From NCBI RefSeq assembly GCF_001039355.2, contig NW_019775924.1:404084-468083 (forward strand): a DNA stretch of 64,000 nucleotides, written 5' to 3'. Below are positions 36,601-50,700 of this stretch, one piece after another. Position 1 is the stretch's first letter, and each line of letters begins with the position of its first letter. The notes beneath the pieces were generated by a model, which saw only the letters and a list, made by a program, of their open reading frames with translations, searched no databases and was not told the DNA's origin. This DNA comes from Lingula anatina (taxonomy: Eukaryota > Brachiopoda > Lingulata > Lingulida > Lingulidae). The position numbers and the translations under genes were made by a program.

Positions 36601-37610
36601 ACGACAAATGCCACTTTCATGACTATAACATTTATTTATCTTCAACAAAACCCGTAAGAACACGGGCGATGATCAATACAACAAACGTCAACATCAACAG
36701 CGTTGCACCATCGTGTTTCTTTCACATACTATATATAACAAATAACATATGTGATACCTACTTCTGTCCATGCAAAGAAGGACGGCCTATGGTGTATTTA
36801 ATATTGTGTCGCAAATAACTCTTTGGCAAAAAACTAGAATACTGACATTCACAATAGTTTAATTGTGAAATCTACTTTTGTAAATCTTAATAAACCATAT
36901 AATAAACCACTTGTATTAATAATGTGGAAAAACTGAAAACAAAAGAAGTGACTTAAACTTCTCTATCCGGTAAAAGGCTAGACGATGAAAGCCCGGCATA
37001 TATTTCTAATAACCTCACCAACCTATGTTTGGTTTGATGAAAGTGCAGTAACACGTAAAGGTTCACTCCAAGTTGGTCGTCCTCAAAAACCATTGGGTCA
37101 AAGCATTATTGAAGGGTGCCAAAGTCAGCAAAAGATGCTCAAAATGGGTCCAAGATGTTCAGATAATCTGTGCATGGAAATAGGACATAGCTCGAGGGTA
37201 GATAGGCCTTGCTTTGCCCCAAATATCAAATTTTGCATCCTGCTATTATTACTTTGTTTAAATGTGTTTAAAATGTTGAAATTTATCCTCTTTTGTTTGA
37301 ACATGTTTTCACTGGTTTATTCACCACAGAGTATAAATGCTGTTACGGATTGATATATTTACGTGAATATGCTTTAACATCTCCATGGACAATAAGGCCG
37401 TTGACCCCTGGTAAATGACCACGTGCATATGGGAGATTGGATCTTTAAGCAAGATTAGGATCATCCGTGGCCCACCTGAAGTCCTACAAGCCTATTCAAA
37501 TTCTGAAAGGATTCACGGTTAGTACTTACCGTAATCAGTTAGCCGATTGTGGCATATCTTAAAATTTTCAGTGATTGATGAAGAAAGTTATTTTTTGGTT
37601 GGAAATTTGG
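33654..37610. repeat. ~4 kb tandem direct duplication, copy 1
   Basis: The sequence from AGCTTTGTTGTACGTCCTG at 33654 to GGAAATTTGG at 37610 is repeated colinearly at 37621-41912, with only scattered substitutions and small indels. It contains no recognisable gene. The longer open frames inside it differ between copies mainly by amino-acid-changing substitutions, so they do not look constrained. Copy 1 keeps the empty TTAA site (35329-35332) of the insertion found in copy 2. Confidence 0.95.
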
Positions 37611-37613
37611 ATC

Positions 37614-37614
37614 N
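37614..37614. other. Assembly ambiguity (single N)
   Basis: The only non-ACGT base in the window. It sits exactly at the junction between the two copies of the ~4 kb duplication, so contig ends probably meet here and the tandem arrangement is not proven. Confidence 0.95.
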
Positions 37615-37620
37615 TTTTTA

Positions 37621-40600
37621 AGCTTTGTTGTACGTCCTGATGCCCAAGAATTGTTTTTGGCCAATCTCACTTTGTCTCTCCAATTGTATTGGACAAAAGC
37701 AACCGTCTTGTGATTACCTTTAGCTGTATTTTTCTATACTGTTAAGACTTCCTTCTGTAAGATTATTCTTTAGTACTGCTGTGTTAAAAAGACAAAATTT
37801 TCGCTACACATCGCTACATCCCACTTTTAATATAAAATCACTGGCTAAAACAATATTACGTTTTATGTGTAGAACGATCTACCAAGTTGTTTTTAAAACG
37901 TAAACACATTTCATGATTTTAATAAAAAATGTTAACACCTGGGATCACTAAAATTTAAAAAACGCAATGTGTAATTGAAGGCTACGTTTTTAACAGTGTA
38001 ATGTTGGTAATCTGTTTTTTAATCTCATACTAAGTGAGCGCAAAACATCACTTTGTGAGGGAACGTCGCCATGGATTATAAGTCGAAAAAGACTGTAAAC
38101 AATTAAACTGGTGTAAAATTTAATTTTTTAAAAACAATAACTCACCGCGTCGCTAACAATACTAATCAGATACACTATTTTAATATGCCTATAAACTTGA
38201 GCAGATAAACAGAGCAATAAACAGAGCAATTAAAATGCAGTGTTATAAAACATACTGTATGACAAACATTTTCTTTTATCTAAAATGATGCTTCCGATTG
38301 GACTTGTCATTGAGCATTCTTTTTTTTTACTAAAGATAATTTCATGTGTCAATTTACAGTAGGCCTTGTAATTCTACACGATAATGGCGTGAATAGATTT
38401 TGAGCCGGAAATAGGGGAAAAGAAATGGATTAGAATTAATTTGCCCGATGTTTTTCTCAGCCAGAACAAGGTACCAACTTTCAGCAATCGAGTCTATACC
38501 TGTATCCTTAAATGCTCCAAGGACGTCTATCGAAAGAGCGTTTACAAGACGATTGCACTTCCCTTATTGATGAGTTGTGAATCATCTATGTTGGTATTCA
38601 TCTTTTTAGATAATAATGATTATAATGCTTTTTATTATTAATGATTTGCAGCTAAAATGCTTTAATTCCAGAGTATATGTAAAGAGCATTTAAGTTAATT
38701 CTTAAGAACTGCATAAAATTGCAATTGAAGTATCATTGTAACAATCCTGAATCGCAAAATGTGTTTATCAAATGCCAACTGTTGCCATTTCAATAAATTA
38801 AAACTGTTTAAACATTACACGACCAGTTTGCCGTCATAAGATTCCTCAAACTGAAACCAGTGATTAAAACCTCAAACTGAAACCATTTGAGAATGCCCAT
38901 TTGTAAAGAACGTCTTTTTGTATTCACTACCGACAGCCTTTTCTAGTAATATATTCATAACGGGAGAACACAATGCCAACCCCCAGAATCAAAGATTGAG
39001 AGAGACGTTAATGGCCCTCCAGACTGATCCTTTTTCAACAATTCCAAAAGAGCTTAAGTTGTACAATATTTTACGCGACTTCCTTTAACATTTGAGAAGG
39101 ACGAACAATATCCAACAGTTTAATTCTACCCACTGCGGCTTAAATCTAGAGCTGAACCAACACACCCGCATTGTGAACCTTTGTGAAAGGTTATTTCAGC
39201 AAATATCCTTAATGTAATTATAATGACAGCAAAGGGGTAATGGGTTGGTGGAAAGAGCGAGGCTAGGGGGAAACGGGTTGCAATATGTATAATTAAAGCA
39301 ATAATAACTCTTCGTTTCGGCCAAAAAATGAATTTTCCTGGAGTAAACAACAATTTTCCCATACTTACCAATGGTTAATGAATCCATTTTTACATTCAAA
39401 GTTAGTCCCTGGTTTTTTTCTAAAAAGTTTGGTTTTTTGTTAAAATCTCTTAAGAGATTTTAACAGAGTATAGACATCAATGGAGGTCACGTGGTCTAAA
39501 GACAAGTTCAAATATCAGAACAAAAGCTATAACTGCTGTTTTCTTGGTAAAACAGAATATATTATATTTCTATGAGTTATTCACAAGGTTTTTATTGTGA
39601 AATATAGATCTCATACAAAGAGTTATTATCCCTTTAATTTATCTTATTTTTGAATAAAGTTAAAATATGAAAATGGAATTTTTAACACATTTAAAACATG
39701 ATAACTAAAATTTAAATGGCATTGTCCTAGAAAATCGTGGTTGTTGGATCTTAGTTACAATAATAGCTGTGGTATCGTCATCATCAAAGGTTCTTTCCTC
39801 TTCAGAGACTGGGGCGTTCTGCTCACGGAATCTGATATATGCTTGAAAGTTTACTTTGCGTTCCCAGTGAAGACTTTGTTTAATGCCCTACTTTAATTTT
39901 AACAACTAAAACCGAGAGAAATCGTACAGGTGGATGTTAATGCATAACTTCTGTCACATCTTGCACCTTTTCTTTTGTTCCAGAACGCAATTACCAAATT
40001 CATCTTCTGTCTGGCTTAACATTCAGATTTTACAGCGGTGTCTCATCACACCGATGTGAAATCGATCAGAGATATATTTTAGCGCTGCATGCGCAATATT
40101 GTGGACATTATCACCTGTACGTGTAACGAAATGAAGATGAACCGGTTCCAAATAAAAAAGTGCTCTACCTGCCCCACCCAAGCTTAAATAGACTAGGCAT
40201 AATGTGATAACGAGCACTAACGGGTTTACTCAAGAGTTTAATGTGTGTACCAAGTGGCAAGGGATTAACGGCCAAACACGCTGGGCTATACAATAGGGAT
40301 GGCAGCAGGAGAGAACTGGAAGCACAATGGTAACAATGGATTGGTAAATATCAAACCCATTCTGGCATGTATATTAATTTGCATGTATGGTGCGACACAG
40401 TATATGTTTGAATCTGTTGACCCTAAATGATTTCCCCAATTTTGACCATTTCTAAAAAGGTGGAATATGTATGTTACTCTTCGCCTATCTCTTCTGTATA
40501 ATTTCCACTGCAGGGCAGGGATTGGGTGTTTTATACTTCATATTTACGTCGATTACATCAGTTTGTACCCAAATAGCATAATAAATATGCATATATTTGA

Positions 40601-41912
40601 AAGATCTATACCATGTTGAGATACACTGCACATTTTAAGTTTTTACCATTTTACTTTTGTTGTTCGGAAATGCAAACATGAAATATGAATTTAGGTTATA
40701 AAGCATATTTGTACTTGTAAGTAAAATATTTCAATAAAAGGTATGCTATTTTTATAATATACATATAAATATTTCATTCATTCTCTTGAAAAAAAATTAC
40801 ACTGTTTATTTCGATAAGTACTTCAGATTTTGCAAATATCCATTCCACCCAGTTAACTGTTGCTTTTCACACACCACCCACTTTTTCAAATTTGTGATGA
40901 ACGACAAATGCCACTTTCATGACTATAACATTTATTTATCTTCAACAAAACCCGTAAGAACACGGGCGATGATCAATACAACAAACGTCAACATCAACAG
41001 CGTTGCACCATCGTGTTTCTTTCACATACTATATATAACAAATAACATATGTGATACCTACTTCTGTCCATGCAAAGAAGGACGGCCTATGGTGTATTTA
41101 ATATTGTGTCGCAAATAACTCTTTGGCAAAAAACTAGAATACTGACATTCACAATAGTTAAATTGTGAAACCTACTTTTGTAAATCTTAATAAACCATAT
41201 AATAAACCACTTGTATTAATAATGTGGAAAAACTGAAAACAAAAGAAGTGACTTAAACTTCTCTATCCGGTAAAAGGCTAGACGATGAAAGCCCGGCATA
41301 TATTTCTAATAACCTCACCAACCTATGTTTGGTTTGATGAAAGTGCAGTAACACGTAAAGGTTCACTCCAAGTTGGTCGTCCTCAAAAACCATTGGGTCA
41401 TAGCATTATTGAAGGGTGCCAAAGTCAGCAAAAGATGCGCAAAATGGGTCCAAGATGTTCAGATAATCTGTGCATGGAAATAGGACATAGCTCGAGGGTA
41501 GATAGGCCTTGCTTTGCCCCAAATATCAAATTTTGCATCCTGCTATTGTTACTTTGTTTAAATGTGTTTAAAATGTTGAAATTTATGCTTTTTTGTTCAA
41601 ACATGTTTTCACTGGTTTATTCACCACATAATATAAATGCTGTTACGGATTGAAATATTTACGTGAATATGCTTTAACATCTCTATGAACAATAAGGCCG
41701 TTGACCCCTGGTAAATGACCATGTGCATATGGGAGATTGGATCTTTAAGCAAGATTAAGATCATCTGTGGCCCACCTGAAGTCCTACAAGCCTATTCAAA
41801 TTCTGAAAGGATTCACGGTTAGTATTTACCGTAATCAGTTATAGCCAATTGTGGCATATCTTAAAATTTTCAGTGATTGACGAAGAAAGTTATTTTTTGG
41901 TTGGAAATTTGG
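37621..41912. repeat. ~4 kb tandem direct duplication, copy 2
   Basis: Colinear with 33654-37610. It is about 335 bp longer, almost entirely because of the TTAA-flanked insertion at 39297-39633. Low divergence suggests either a recent duplication or two haplotypes placed side by side. Confidence 0.95.
39297..39633. mobile_element. 337 bp non-autonomous TIR element with TTAA target duplication
   Basis: Present in copy 2 of the duplication and absent from copy 1, which gives an exact empty site. TTAA flanks both sides (39293-39296 and 39634-39637), while copy 1 has one TTAA (35329-35332). The termini are inverted: AGCAATAATAACTCTT on the left, and AGGGATAATAACTCTT when the right end is read inward. 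A perfect 28 bp palindrome lies near the centre (39438-39465). It has no coding capacity. A TTAA duplication is typical of piggyBac-type transposition; the superfamily is an inference. Confidence 0.85.
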
Positions 41913-44546
41913 TTCCAAATTATGACAAATTTGTTACGCTGTCTGGGGTATTTTGGAACAAATGATATACGGTGATATATCGTTAATCATCTGTTTTCAT
42001 CCAACCCCAATAACACTTACGTATGTGCCTTGAAACAAATCTGAAGGACAATCTTATAATCATCGCAAGCGACATATATCATTCCTCGTTTGTCTCTGGT
42101 AACAGTGATTAAGTGATCACTTGCCAATGTAGACTCACATAATCCGCTCATTTTGTCCTTTGCACATTATAATTCCAAATAAATGAAAACTTGAGTTTCA
42201 CTTATTGATTTCTTATAACCATTAGCCTCTTGAGAAAAAAGTGTTGATTTGCACCCTTGCTGTACCCGATCTTATCTCTGCACTTATTACTTGTCCTCTT
42301 GGACCTGACTGCAAATAATATTTTTTTGCCATCGCCTTTTGAATTTATCCCGAAAATAAAATTTCTTCTTTACTGAGATTGGTTATAATGATAATTATGA
42401 TGATTTAAACAGCATAAATGAAAGAAACACCCGAGACAAAATAAGCATAATTTGAGACAAAATAAACATCATAGAACCATGTACACCTTCAATAACGCAT
42501 TGAATTTTAATTGTGTATAGTTTCCCATTAATAACACTGATTAGACTATGGATAATGATACAAACGAAGTGAAACGCCACAAGTATCCCATTTTAAGGGA
42601 GAGTGTGATTGATATGAAAATTCGCAGACTTCAGCGCTCTCTAGTGCTTTTATTACCCATTGGTTTTTGGGGACGACTACCTTGAAAGTAACCCGAATAT
42701 ATTGTGCTATCACGATATGATTTCAAACCAAGTTTAGCTTACCTGGGAAATAAAAACCACTGGACAAGCGTCTGTTCAGGCACAGCATCTAGTCTAGTCA
42801 AACGACTAATATTACTATATGAACATTTGGCATCAAAACACTATTCTGTACGTTTATTTATGGAGTGTGTATACAAAACATATCACAGATGTATAACATA
42901 TTCTACGCTATCGAATTACGTGTGCATTCTCTTAAATCCAAGATAAAATTTAAAAAATATATACGACCCGCACAAATATAATAATAAGAGCCCTGAGATA
43001 AGTTGTTGTAAAAGTTTTTCATTATTTTGAAGAAAGCATCAGAAAGATACATACTTGGTCAGTATCTCTGAATATAATGATAACAAGGTAGGTTCGTCAA
43101 AAAACTGCATTAGGTTCCTTATATTGGTGTCTGTCATTCTTACAGCTGTATCCGAACGGACGAATTCCTAGACGTTTTGGACACGTTTTGACTTAAATAA
43201 TTAGCACCACGTGTATGAGCGAGTTTTAAATTTCTATGAAATGTAACGGAGCGTCTAAGCTACTGACTCTGACAGTTCTATAAGATTGGATGTCAACATC
43301 GATATCTGTACGGGATTAATTCGAGACAATAATTGTACATATATTGGAGTGCCAACATTCATTCATTGATACAACATAAACATACCAATCCGAATATTTA
43401 TCGTTCGGCCTGCGAAACGATACATCACCTTCAAGTATATTTTCATCCAATGCAAAGTCCCTACACATAACCTTCATTTAGACATGATGAAAGTCAAATC
43501 GGCTTCTTTAGAGATCATTTGTCACTTGGCCATATGAGATATCAATAACTATATGTTCTCTTACATAAAAATGAACTTTTGTTAAAAAACATTCTTTCAA
43601 ATGTAAAGCTTCATCTTTACGCCACTCTTAATGATAATGACATGTTCCAAATTGCATACCTAAATACAAAATATAATGTTAAATATCAGTTTTTGGACAA
43701 TTTTGTTCTAATTGCTTGGATTAGATGTGGTTGTTTTCTTTTTGCGTTACCAAATATTTTCCTTCCCCTCGTATTTGTTTTTCTGCAGCTATCGTGTGAA
43801 TCCTACAATAAATATCTAACCTCATACCTTCATGTACGCCTTGAATTGTTTCCCCTAACATAAAAAACTCAACTAACACACAGGATGACGTCAGCGACAA
43901 CCTCAGTCACTTATATCATCAAAAATTGTGTAACTAAAATTTAACACAATAGTATATCATATATGATTGGACAAAATATGTTTACCTTGAAATTATGTTC
44001 AAAGTTAACGAACAGAAGATGCCAAAAAATCATAATTTCATAACTTTTGAGCCCCTAGATTCAATTTAACGTCAACGATAATAAAAGCGACATGCCCTGG
44101 AATGCCATTATAGTCTAAAATCTGTTATTGATTAAGCCTATAGTGCCTTCGAATCTGGATAAGATACTTATTTGACATTCTAACCTTCACAACTTTTAAC
44201 GGGTAATGATACCTTATTAAAGGTATTGGTTGTGGAAATACCAATTTAAAAACTCTTCTACTTCAGATGTATCTAGGTCTTGCATGGAACACTTCGATTA
44301 CGCCCAATTTCGTAGCGGGAAATCGCTCTTAAGTGGCTACCGAAATTATGACCTGTAGCAAATAACTCTCACCAACAATGGATAGTGATATGAACCTCTA
44401 TCTATGATGACCAATCACCAAGAAGTGCTTGTTATCTCAGTTTATCACCATACATGCACAGGTATTCAAACGACACGAATAACAGGAAGGGCACCAGGGC
44501 ATCATCAAGCAATTTGCTTTTGAATCATTTGAATCGTGCTTTTGAA
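41913..44546. other. Intergenic region downstream of BSX
   Basis: AT-rich, with no protein-like exon on either strand. It should contain the BSX 3'UTR at its right end. A consensus CRE octamer TGACGTCA is at 43886-43893. Nothing else is identified. Confidence 0.5.
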
Positions 44547-47500
44547 TCATTCGTTACATACGTCCAGCGTCGCTCTCTCTTCCTCCAAGTCCTCAAAGGC
44601 GTTTGAAGAGGTGTCGCTCCCGGAGTCGGCGTTAGTGGACTCTCGACTGAAGGGGGTGTCATTTTCCTCTGGGGAACGGGAGCGAACTCCACCGGTTATC
44701 CCTGTAAGTTTTTCGGCTCGGAGGACTTTCTTCTGCTTCATGCGTCGATTTTGAAACCACGTTTTCACCTTAAATGTGAAATGATAATAGATAACTTTAA
44801 CCAATTTATGGCATTCATGATAATTTAAGTACAATTTCCTCAAAAATTAATTAAAATCAGACAACCAGATATCTTTGCTCCATCTGACTATTACTGGACT
44901 GAATTATGTTCTGATAAATGGTCATTAGTACCTGCGTTTCTGAGAGGTTCAGCTGTGTGGCAAGTTCTATTCTCTCTGGCGTAGAGAGGTATTTCTGATT
45001 TTCAAAACGTTTTTCCAGTCCACTCAGTTGCTCATCACTGAAGACGGTTCTCGCTTTCCGACGACGGCAATGGCGAATATGACTCTCGGTTCTGTGCAAG
45101 CTTGGCAAGGGGAGTCCTATAAAACACCAGATAAAATAACACTAATATATCCGGTTATAATACTGATATTTAATATAACACATTTTGAAAGTTCAACACA
45201 GCAAATTACATGTGCTACTGCATTTTGTACGGCATCTATAAAACAAACTTATTTATTATCTTAGTTCTTATTAGTTACTAGCTTGGTTGCTATGATATTA
45301 TGTTAGTGAATTATATTGGCTCTGCAAACCCTGCAAAGAACCAATGCTGCATGCACTACACTTTTTGAAATACATATAATATCTAATCAGATGGTTTATC
45401 AAAATGTTTATCACAAATCACAGCAATGTGATGCAAAATTCAAGTACCACCAAACAATACTTTTGATAAAAATTGGAAGAATCATACTGAAATCTTACAT
45501 TGCAAATCAAGATTTTTCAAAAACTGTAAATTTACCCAGCTTAGAAACAAGACGCAGAAGAAAATGAATGTAGCATATTTTTCATTCAACTTATTTCTTT
45601 GTGGCATACCAGTTTGTGATAAGGTTTACCAAGTAAGAAAGCATTTGTATCTGTATGTAGTTAAATACAAAATGCATATAACAACGATTTTTCAACAATT
45701 TCAAACCGCCATTAAGACGGCTAACCACTTTTCATACAATCGGATCCAAATATTAATATATAAAAGTGCATTAAAAGTTGAAACTAAAAGTGTCCCTTTT
45801 GACATCAGGTAGCCATTTTATCGTTTAAAAGAGGCAAAAAAAGTTTCACCTTTCTTAGTTAAAGATACCTCCAAACCATGTTAAAATCAATATTTATAAT
45901 GCGATAACAGTATTTTAGAAAAGATATTGTTTGAAATTCGATATTGCCACCTAAATAAATGTCTCGTGGGTAACAGGTCAGGTCGTTAGTTGGGATTGGA
46001 TTGCACCTTGTTTGCAAAAAATAGCAACGCTTTCAAATGTCTAAACACTTCCAAAATGTATGCATAATTTCAATTCTTTAGGTGAATATATTATTACGTC
46101 TGTATAGGTAAAGCCGTTTAGTGTTTCATTGGCATCCAAATGGACTTGGTCACCCATAAAGTTTATAAACCTGCATCTTCTTTAAGCACATAATCGCTTG
46201 ACACCTTTTTTGTTTGATTGGACCCCAGATGCTTAGATCCTATGCCACGGCAAACATAGTTTGGGGTTTCTCAGCACAATTTTCAGCACTGGAATATGGA
46301 GCTGCATAGTGCCTGTATTCAAACGGTACGAAAAAACAGCCCGGGGCGACACACGGGTGGCAGTGCCGTAGTAATTGATAAAACATGCCGCTTATTTGGT
46401 CTGCTCGACTCGTTTAATGATTTACTGTGGAACTTTTCACACCTTTGCCATAAAGGCACAATGGTTTCCAGAGTCAAAGGGTCATTTAATCCTTTGATTT
46501 AACCTTGTATTGTAAAAACGGAATGTTACATCACCAAAGAACATATCAATATAATGAAAACGGAGCGGTGCCTCGTTCCTGTTCCTGCACGCGACAGGTA
46601 CTGTTTTAGAACTGAAATTGAACAATTTGAAGCCATAAACCAGCAAACGCGAATACTTAGAATAAAAAAACCCCAAAAAATGCAAGCACCTTTGCCTCCA
46701 AATTGCTATCCTTCAAAAACTGTGAGTGTATCATAACTCGGTAATGAAGTACCAGAGTGGAAAATGGCCGTGTGGTCACAATTTAAGATCTGTTCTTATA
46801 CAAACAACAACCCCCTAACTTTCGCCTGAGGTAATGTAGCGGTAAATAACCCCTTATTTACCCACATACAATTGCATGATGTTTTCAATCCAGTTGAGTA
46901 AAGACAGTTTTCGGATTAAAGAAACTTGAGAATTTCTCTTTGACAAGCCCATGTGAAAACGTCATAATAAGTTTCATTTGTATTTGCATGCAGGGAACGG
47001 ATTTGAATAGCAACTGCTGGAAGTTCATTTGAAATAGGAATGTTTCTCTGTGTGATATTTGTTCCCAGGTCCGGGGTTCCAGACTCCAAACCCAACTTTA
47101 AGACTTTTATAGAAGGCAGTTTATAATAATTCGGCTAGATTAACATGATTTGGATGGTTGCGATCGTTGAAGTTGAACTTCTTATTGAATTACAGAACCG
47201 AAATATATGGCATACTCGAAACTACTGAAGATTTTATCGTCTCTTGTGTATAGATGGTAAAAAAAGAAAAACGTTTCTTGAGACAATGAACCTGTTTTCT
47301 TTGAGGGTTTGGAGTATAACAACATGCTTTTAGGGTTAAATTCGCTCTGTCTCTTGAAACGGCATTCCTTTTTATACAATTTATCTATGTTTCATGTATT
47401 TAGATATATGTGCAAACATTTGACTAGGTCTGTTTCAGTAATGCCAACAAGGCACGAGCAGAACATCTTCAAGAATACATACAATTGGACCACTTGGACA

Positions 47501-47710
47501 CAATTGGACCATGCCCCCCCCCCTTTTAAAATTGAACTTGACAACACAGTCGATTTGGGAGTAAGAGAATATTCTAAATTATTTTCCACTTTGGGAAACA
47601 AATAATATGTAAAATGCACTGTGATAGGGGCACCCCCATTTCAAAGCATATTTGTTGAAAATGGGTTCTTTTTTGTATAGTTCCCATGTGGTCGCCTTCT
47701 AGACACAAAA

Positions 47711-47763
<53 letters not shown>

Positions 47764-50700
47764 ATTTTGGACTAAAACCACCCATCAGCGCTTCGTTACT
47801 TCTATTTAATGTTTCTTTGACTTAAAACTTACAAAGAATAAATTTTCCCATCTGCCAAACATGCCTTAATTAATCATCTGAGTTATTAATGGTGGTGTTT
47901 AACATGCATGTGTTTAACACATAAGCTCTATCAATACCTTTTGTATTATTATTATTCTTAACATACTTAAGTAATGTCCTGCACAGTATCTAAGTATCTA
48001 TGTTTTGCATTTTTCCTTTACAAAAAAAAAAAAAAAAAAAAAGGGAGGGGGTACATATGTATTTATATTTCAATTCATATGTTATCAACGAACACATTTA
48101 CTATTAATTTTGAAGAACTCTATATTTAGAATAACAAATTATGGCCGAAGTAATATTTTAAGAGAGGGCAATTAGCATGGACAGGTTCGGGGCAAAAAGA
48201 AGTGAAAGTAGAAGCTCCAAAGCTTGAAGCCAGATTCAGGTCACTTAGCAACAGCATATGCCCTTTTTAGGACACACTTCATTTAAGGATACTTTCGGTC
48301 CACATTACCGCCCCTGGCTATAGATCAAATCTTGACCAACTTTGATCTGCATCAGCAGCCAATTCATTCAGGAAGCAAATTCTTTCCTTCCACGACAACA
48401 CGATGATCTATATCTTGGGTTTATTAAAAGCGACAAAGTAAACTAAGAGATGGGTGGGCACAGGATTATGTAAGCCCAGAGAACCGCGATTACCTCTTTA
48501 ATAAATATCGGCTGTGTTGGCAAAATGACCGAAGGCACAACGCCAGCAGTATTACGATAGTAGTAAAATGTCAATATGAGTAATTCTTTTTTCCTTACGA
48601 GGGCATAATAGTGCCCGGCGCTCATAATGAAATTGTGGGTCTCCTATTACACTTGACTTGCTACAAGTAGGAAAACAGAATTTTCTTCAAATTCTAGATT
48701 GGTTGGTTTGAACCGTTCTGATGTCATTGCGTAATGTATTACCAACATTTTAAAAGGGGGAATCTTCTGAATAGGCTGCTGTTGATGATGGGCAAACGAA
48801 CAAACGGGTGGAGTGGTTATGTCCTGTTTCATCATCTTCAATCTTATTCGGAATATTTTATTATTATTCAGAATTACAGAAAAAAACTTCCATGATACGA
48901 GAGATGTTAATTTTTTTCTGTTACAAATATCTGTCATGTTAGACTTAAATGAACATGCCATAGTTCTTGCCTTTCAGGAGGTGAAAGCGGTAACACACTA
49001 AGTATATGGCAGCTACTGGTACAACTTAACGGTGCTCCTCTGACTTTCGTAATTTGTATTGTTGTCCAAAGCTATAATTCCCACTGGATTCTTAAATTTA
49101 TGGATCAACCAAGCCAAACCGACAGACCATCTACACATATGAAAATGTTTAGCACGTTAATTAGAAAAATAAATTATATACGTTATATGTTAAAAGACAC
49201 AAAAAGACGCAAAAGACTCAATTTAAAGGTCACAGACACCGTTACACGGCATATTCCAAAATGCAAAAAGGTCACAGATACAGGCGGATTCCAATTAAAA
49301 AGGAAACTTAAGCATGCAATGTAATCACAAGTAAATTAAGGCATGAATACCTTCTCGTTTACACAAAAATTCAAATAGAGAAAGAAAAAAATCATACGGT
49401 ACATATCAGATATCTGATTTGACGTCTGATTATCTTAGTTCTGCTACTACTACTACTTCTACTACTGCTACTACTGCTAACGAGCTGAAACAAAAAAATT
49501 ATGCGTTACAAGTTGGGAAAACTCTCAGTGAAAATTTAGAATACATCATAATACATTATTGTGTTCAGATAAAAATCTCAAAGGTACCTTTCTATGATAT
49601 TTTTGAGTAATTCGTTACTAAGCGTGTTGCTCTACTTTCCACTGCTCAACGCGTTATTTTAGTGTTTACTTTAAAATACGCCTACTGTCCATGGTGACAA
49701 GTTTTATCTCTGTCTTAAAATCCATCTCTCATGCTAATTCAAATTTCACTTTAATTAAAGGTACTATAAAGGTACCTCTTTCACGCGAATTCAAATTTCA
49801 CTTTAATTAAAATTATCTATAAATTTTACTATAAAGTAATTTTAGGTAAAAATATTCTCAAATTGTCGTAAAATAGTCTTTTGCATTTTCGAATTCAATA
49901 TTCACGTGCAGATGAATTTTTCTGAATCTCCCGGTATTCTTAGTTTCTCAAAACACAAGCTTAGAATCAACCACTTAAATGAAGTAAAAAAAATTACAAC
50001 TTGTATATGAATCTTAGTATAGTTTTAAAAATTATATTACAAAATTTCGAGAACTTTAAAAAAAAACGAATCTATGTATAGTCTTAAACTAATATTTCAA
50101 ATAATTTTCCAAAAACTTTTGAAACTTCCTTTACATTCTGTACAATATGCAGTTATGTTGTAGTAGTAGTAGTTGTTGTTGTTGTTGTTGTAGTAAAGTT
50201 TCTCTCTCTATAGGTCATGCTTATATCCCATAACACAGAAGTCCATTGCAAAGCATAACTTATCGACCACCGGCCATTCTGAACCCAATAACTCCACAAT
50301 GCACTGGCCGGGGAATAACGTAGGATGTGTAATTGATTGCCGTCAATCACCCTGTTACCAACAAACTTGCATAACTATATTCCGCTGACAGAATATTTGA
50401 AAAACTAAATCGATCTATAATTGAACCTTTTTGATTTAATATGCGCCTAACGAGCGCCTTATGAGTTGAGGATAACGAAAGCAGAGGACATAATTGTTGT
50501 CGAATAAGGAAGCAACGCGTCACACATTCTTACTCTAGCGCGTGGCGTTGTGGATCTAGAAATTATGTTGTTCTTACATCAGCTCCATGCCAGATTTTCG
50601 GCCTTTGCACATAATATATCGCAATTACTCGATCCTTATTATTCGTCTTTGGAGATCCCCATTAACAATTACATATTTTAGGATTATTTCACATTTATTT

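Noticed and set aside
36486-36818. 110-codon open frame repeated at 40786-41118
   Set aside because: The copies differ at two sites in this frame, both amino-acid changing, with no silent change; the composition follows the AT-rich background and no family is recognised. Its persistence reflects recent duplication, not constraint.
36985-37353. 122-codon open frame repeated at 41285-41653
   Set aside because: Between copies nearly all differences change the protein, and there are no splice or promoter signals. Judged a chance frame inside the duplication.
38441-38641. 66-codon open frame in duplication copy 2
   Set aside because: The corresponding sequence in copy 1 (about 34490-34690) is interrupted, and there is no known domain.
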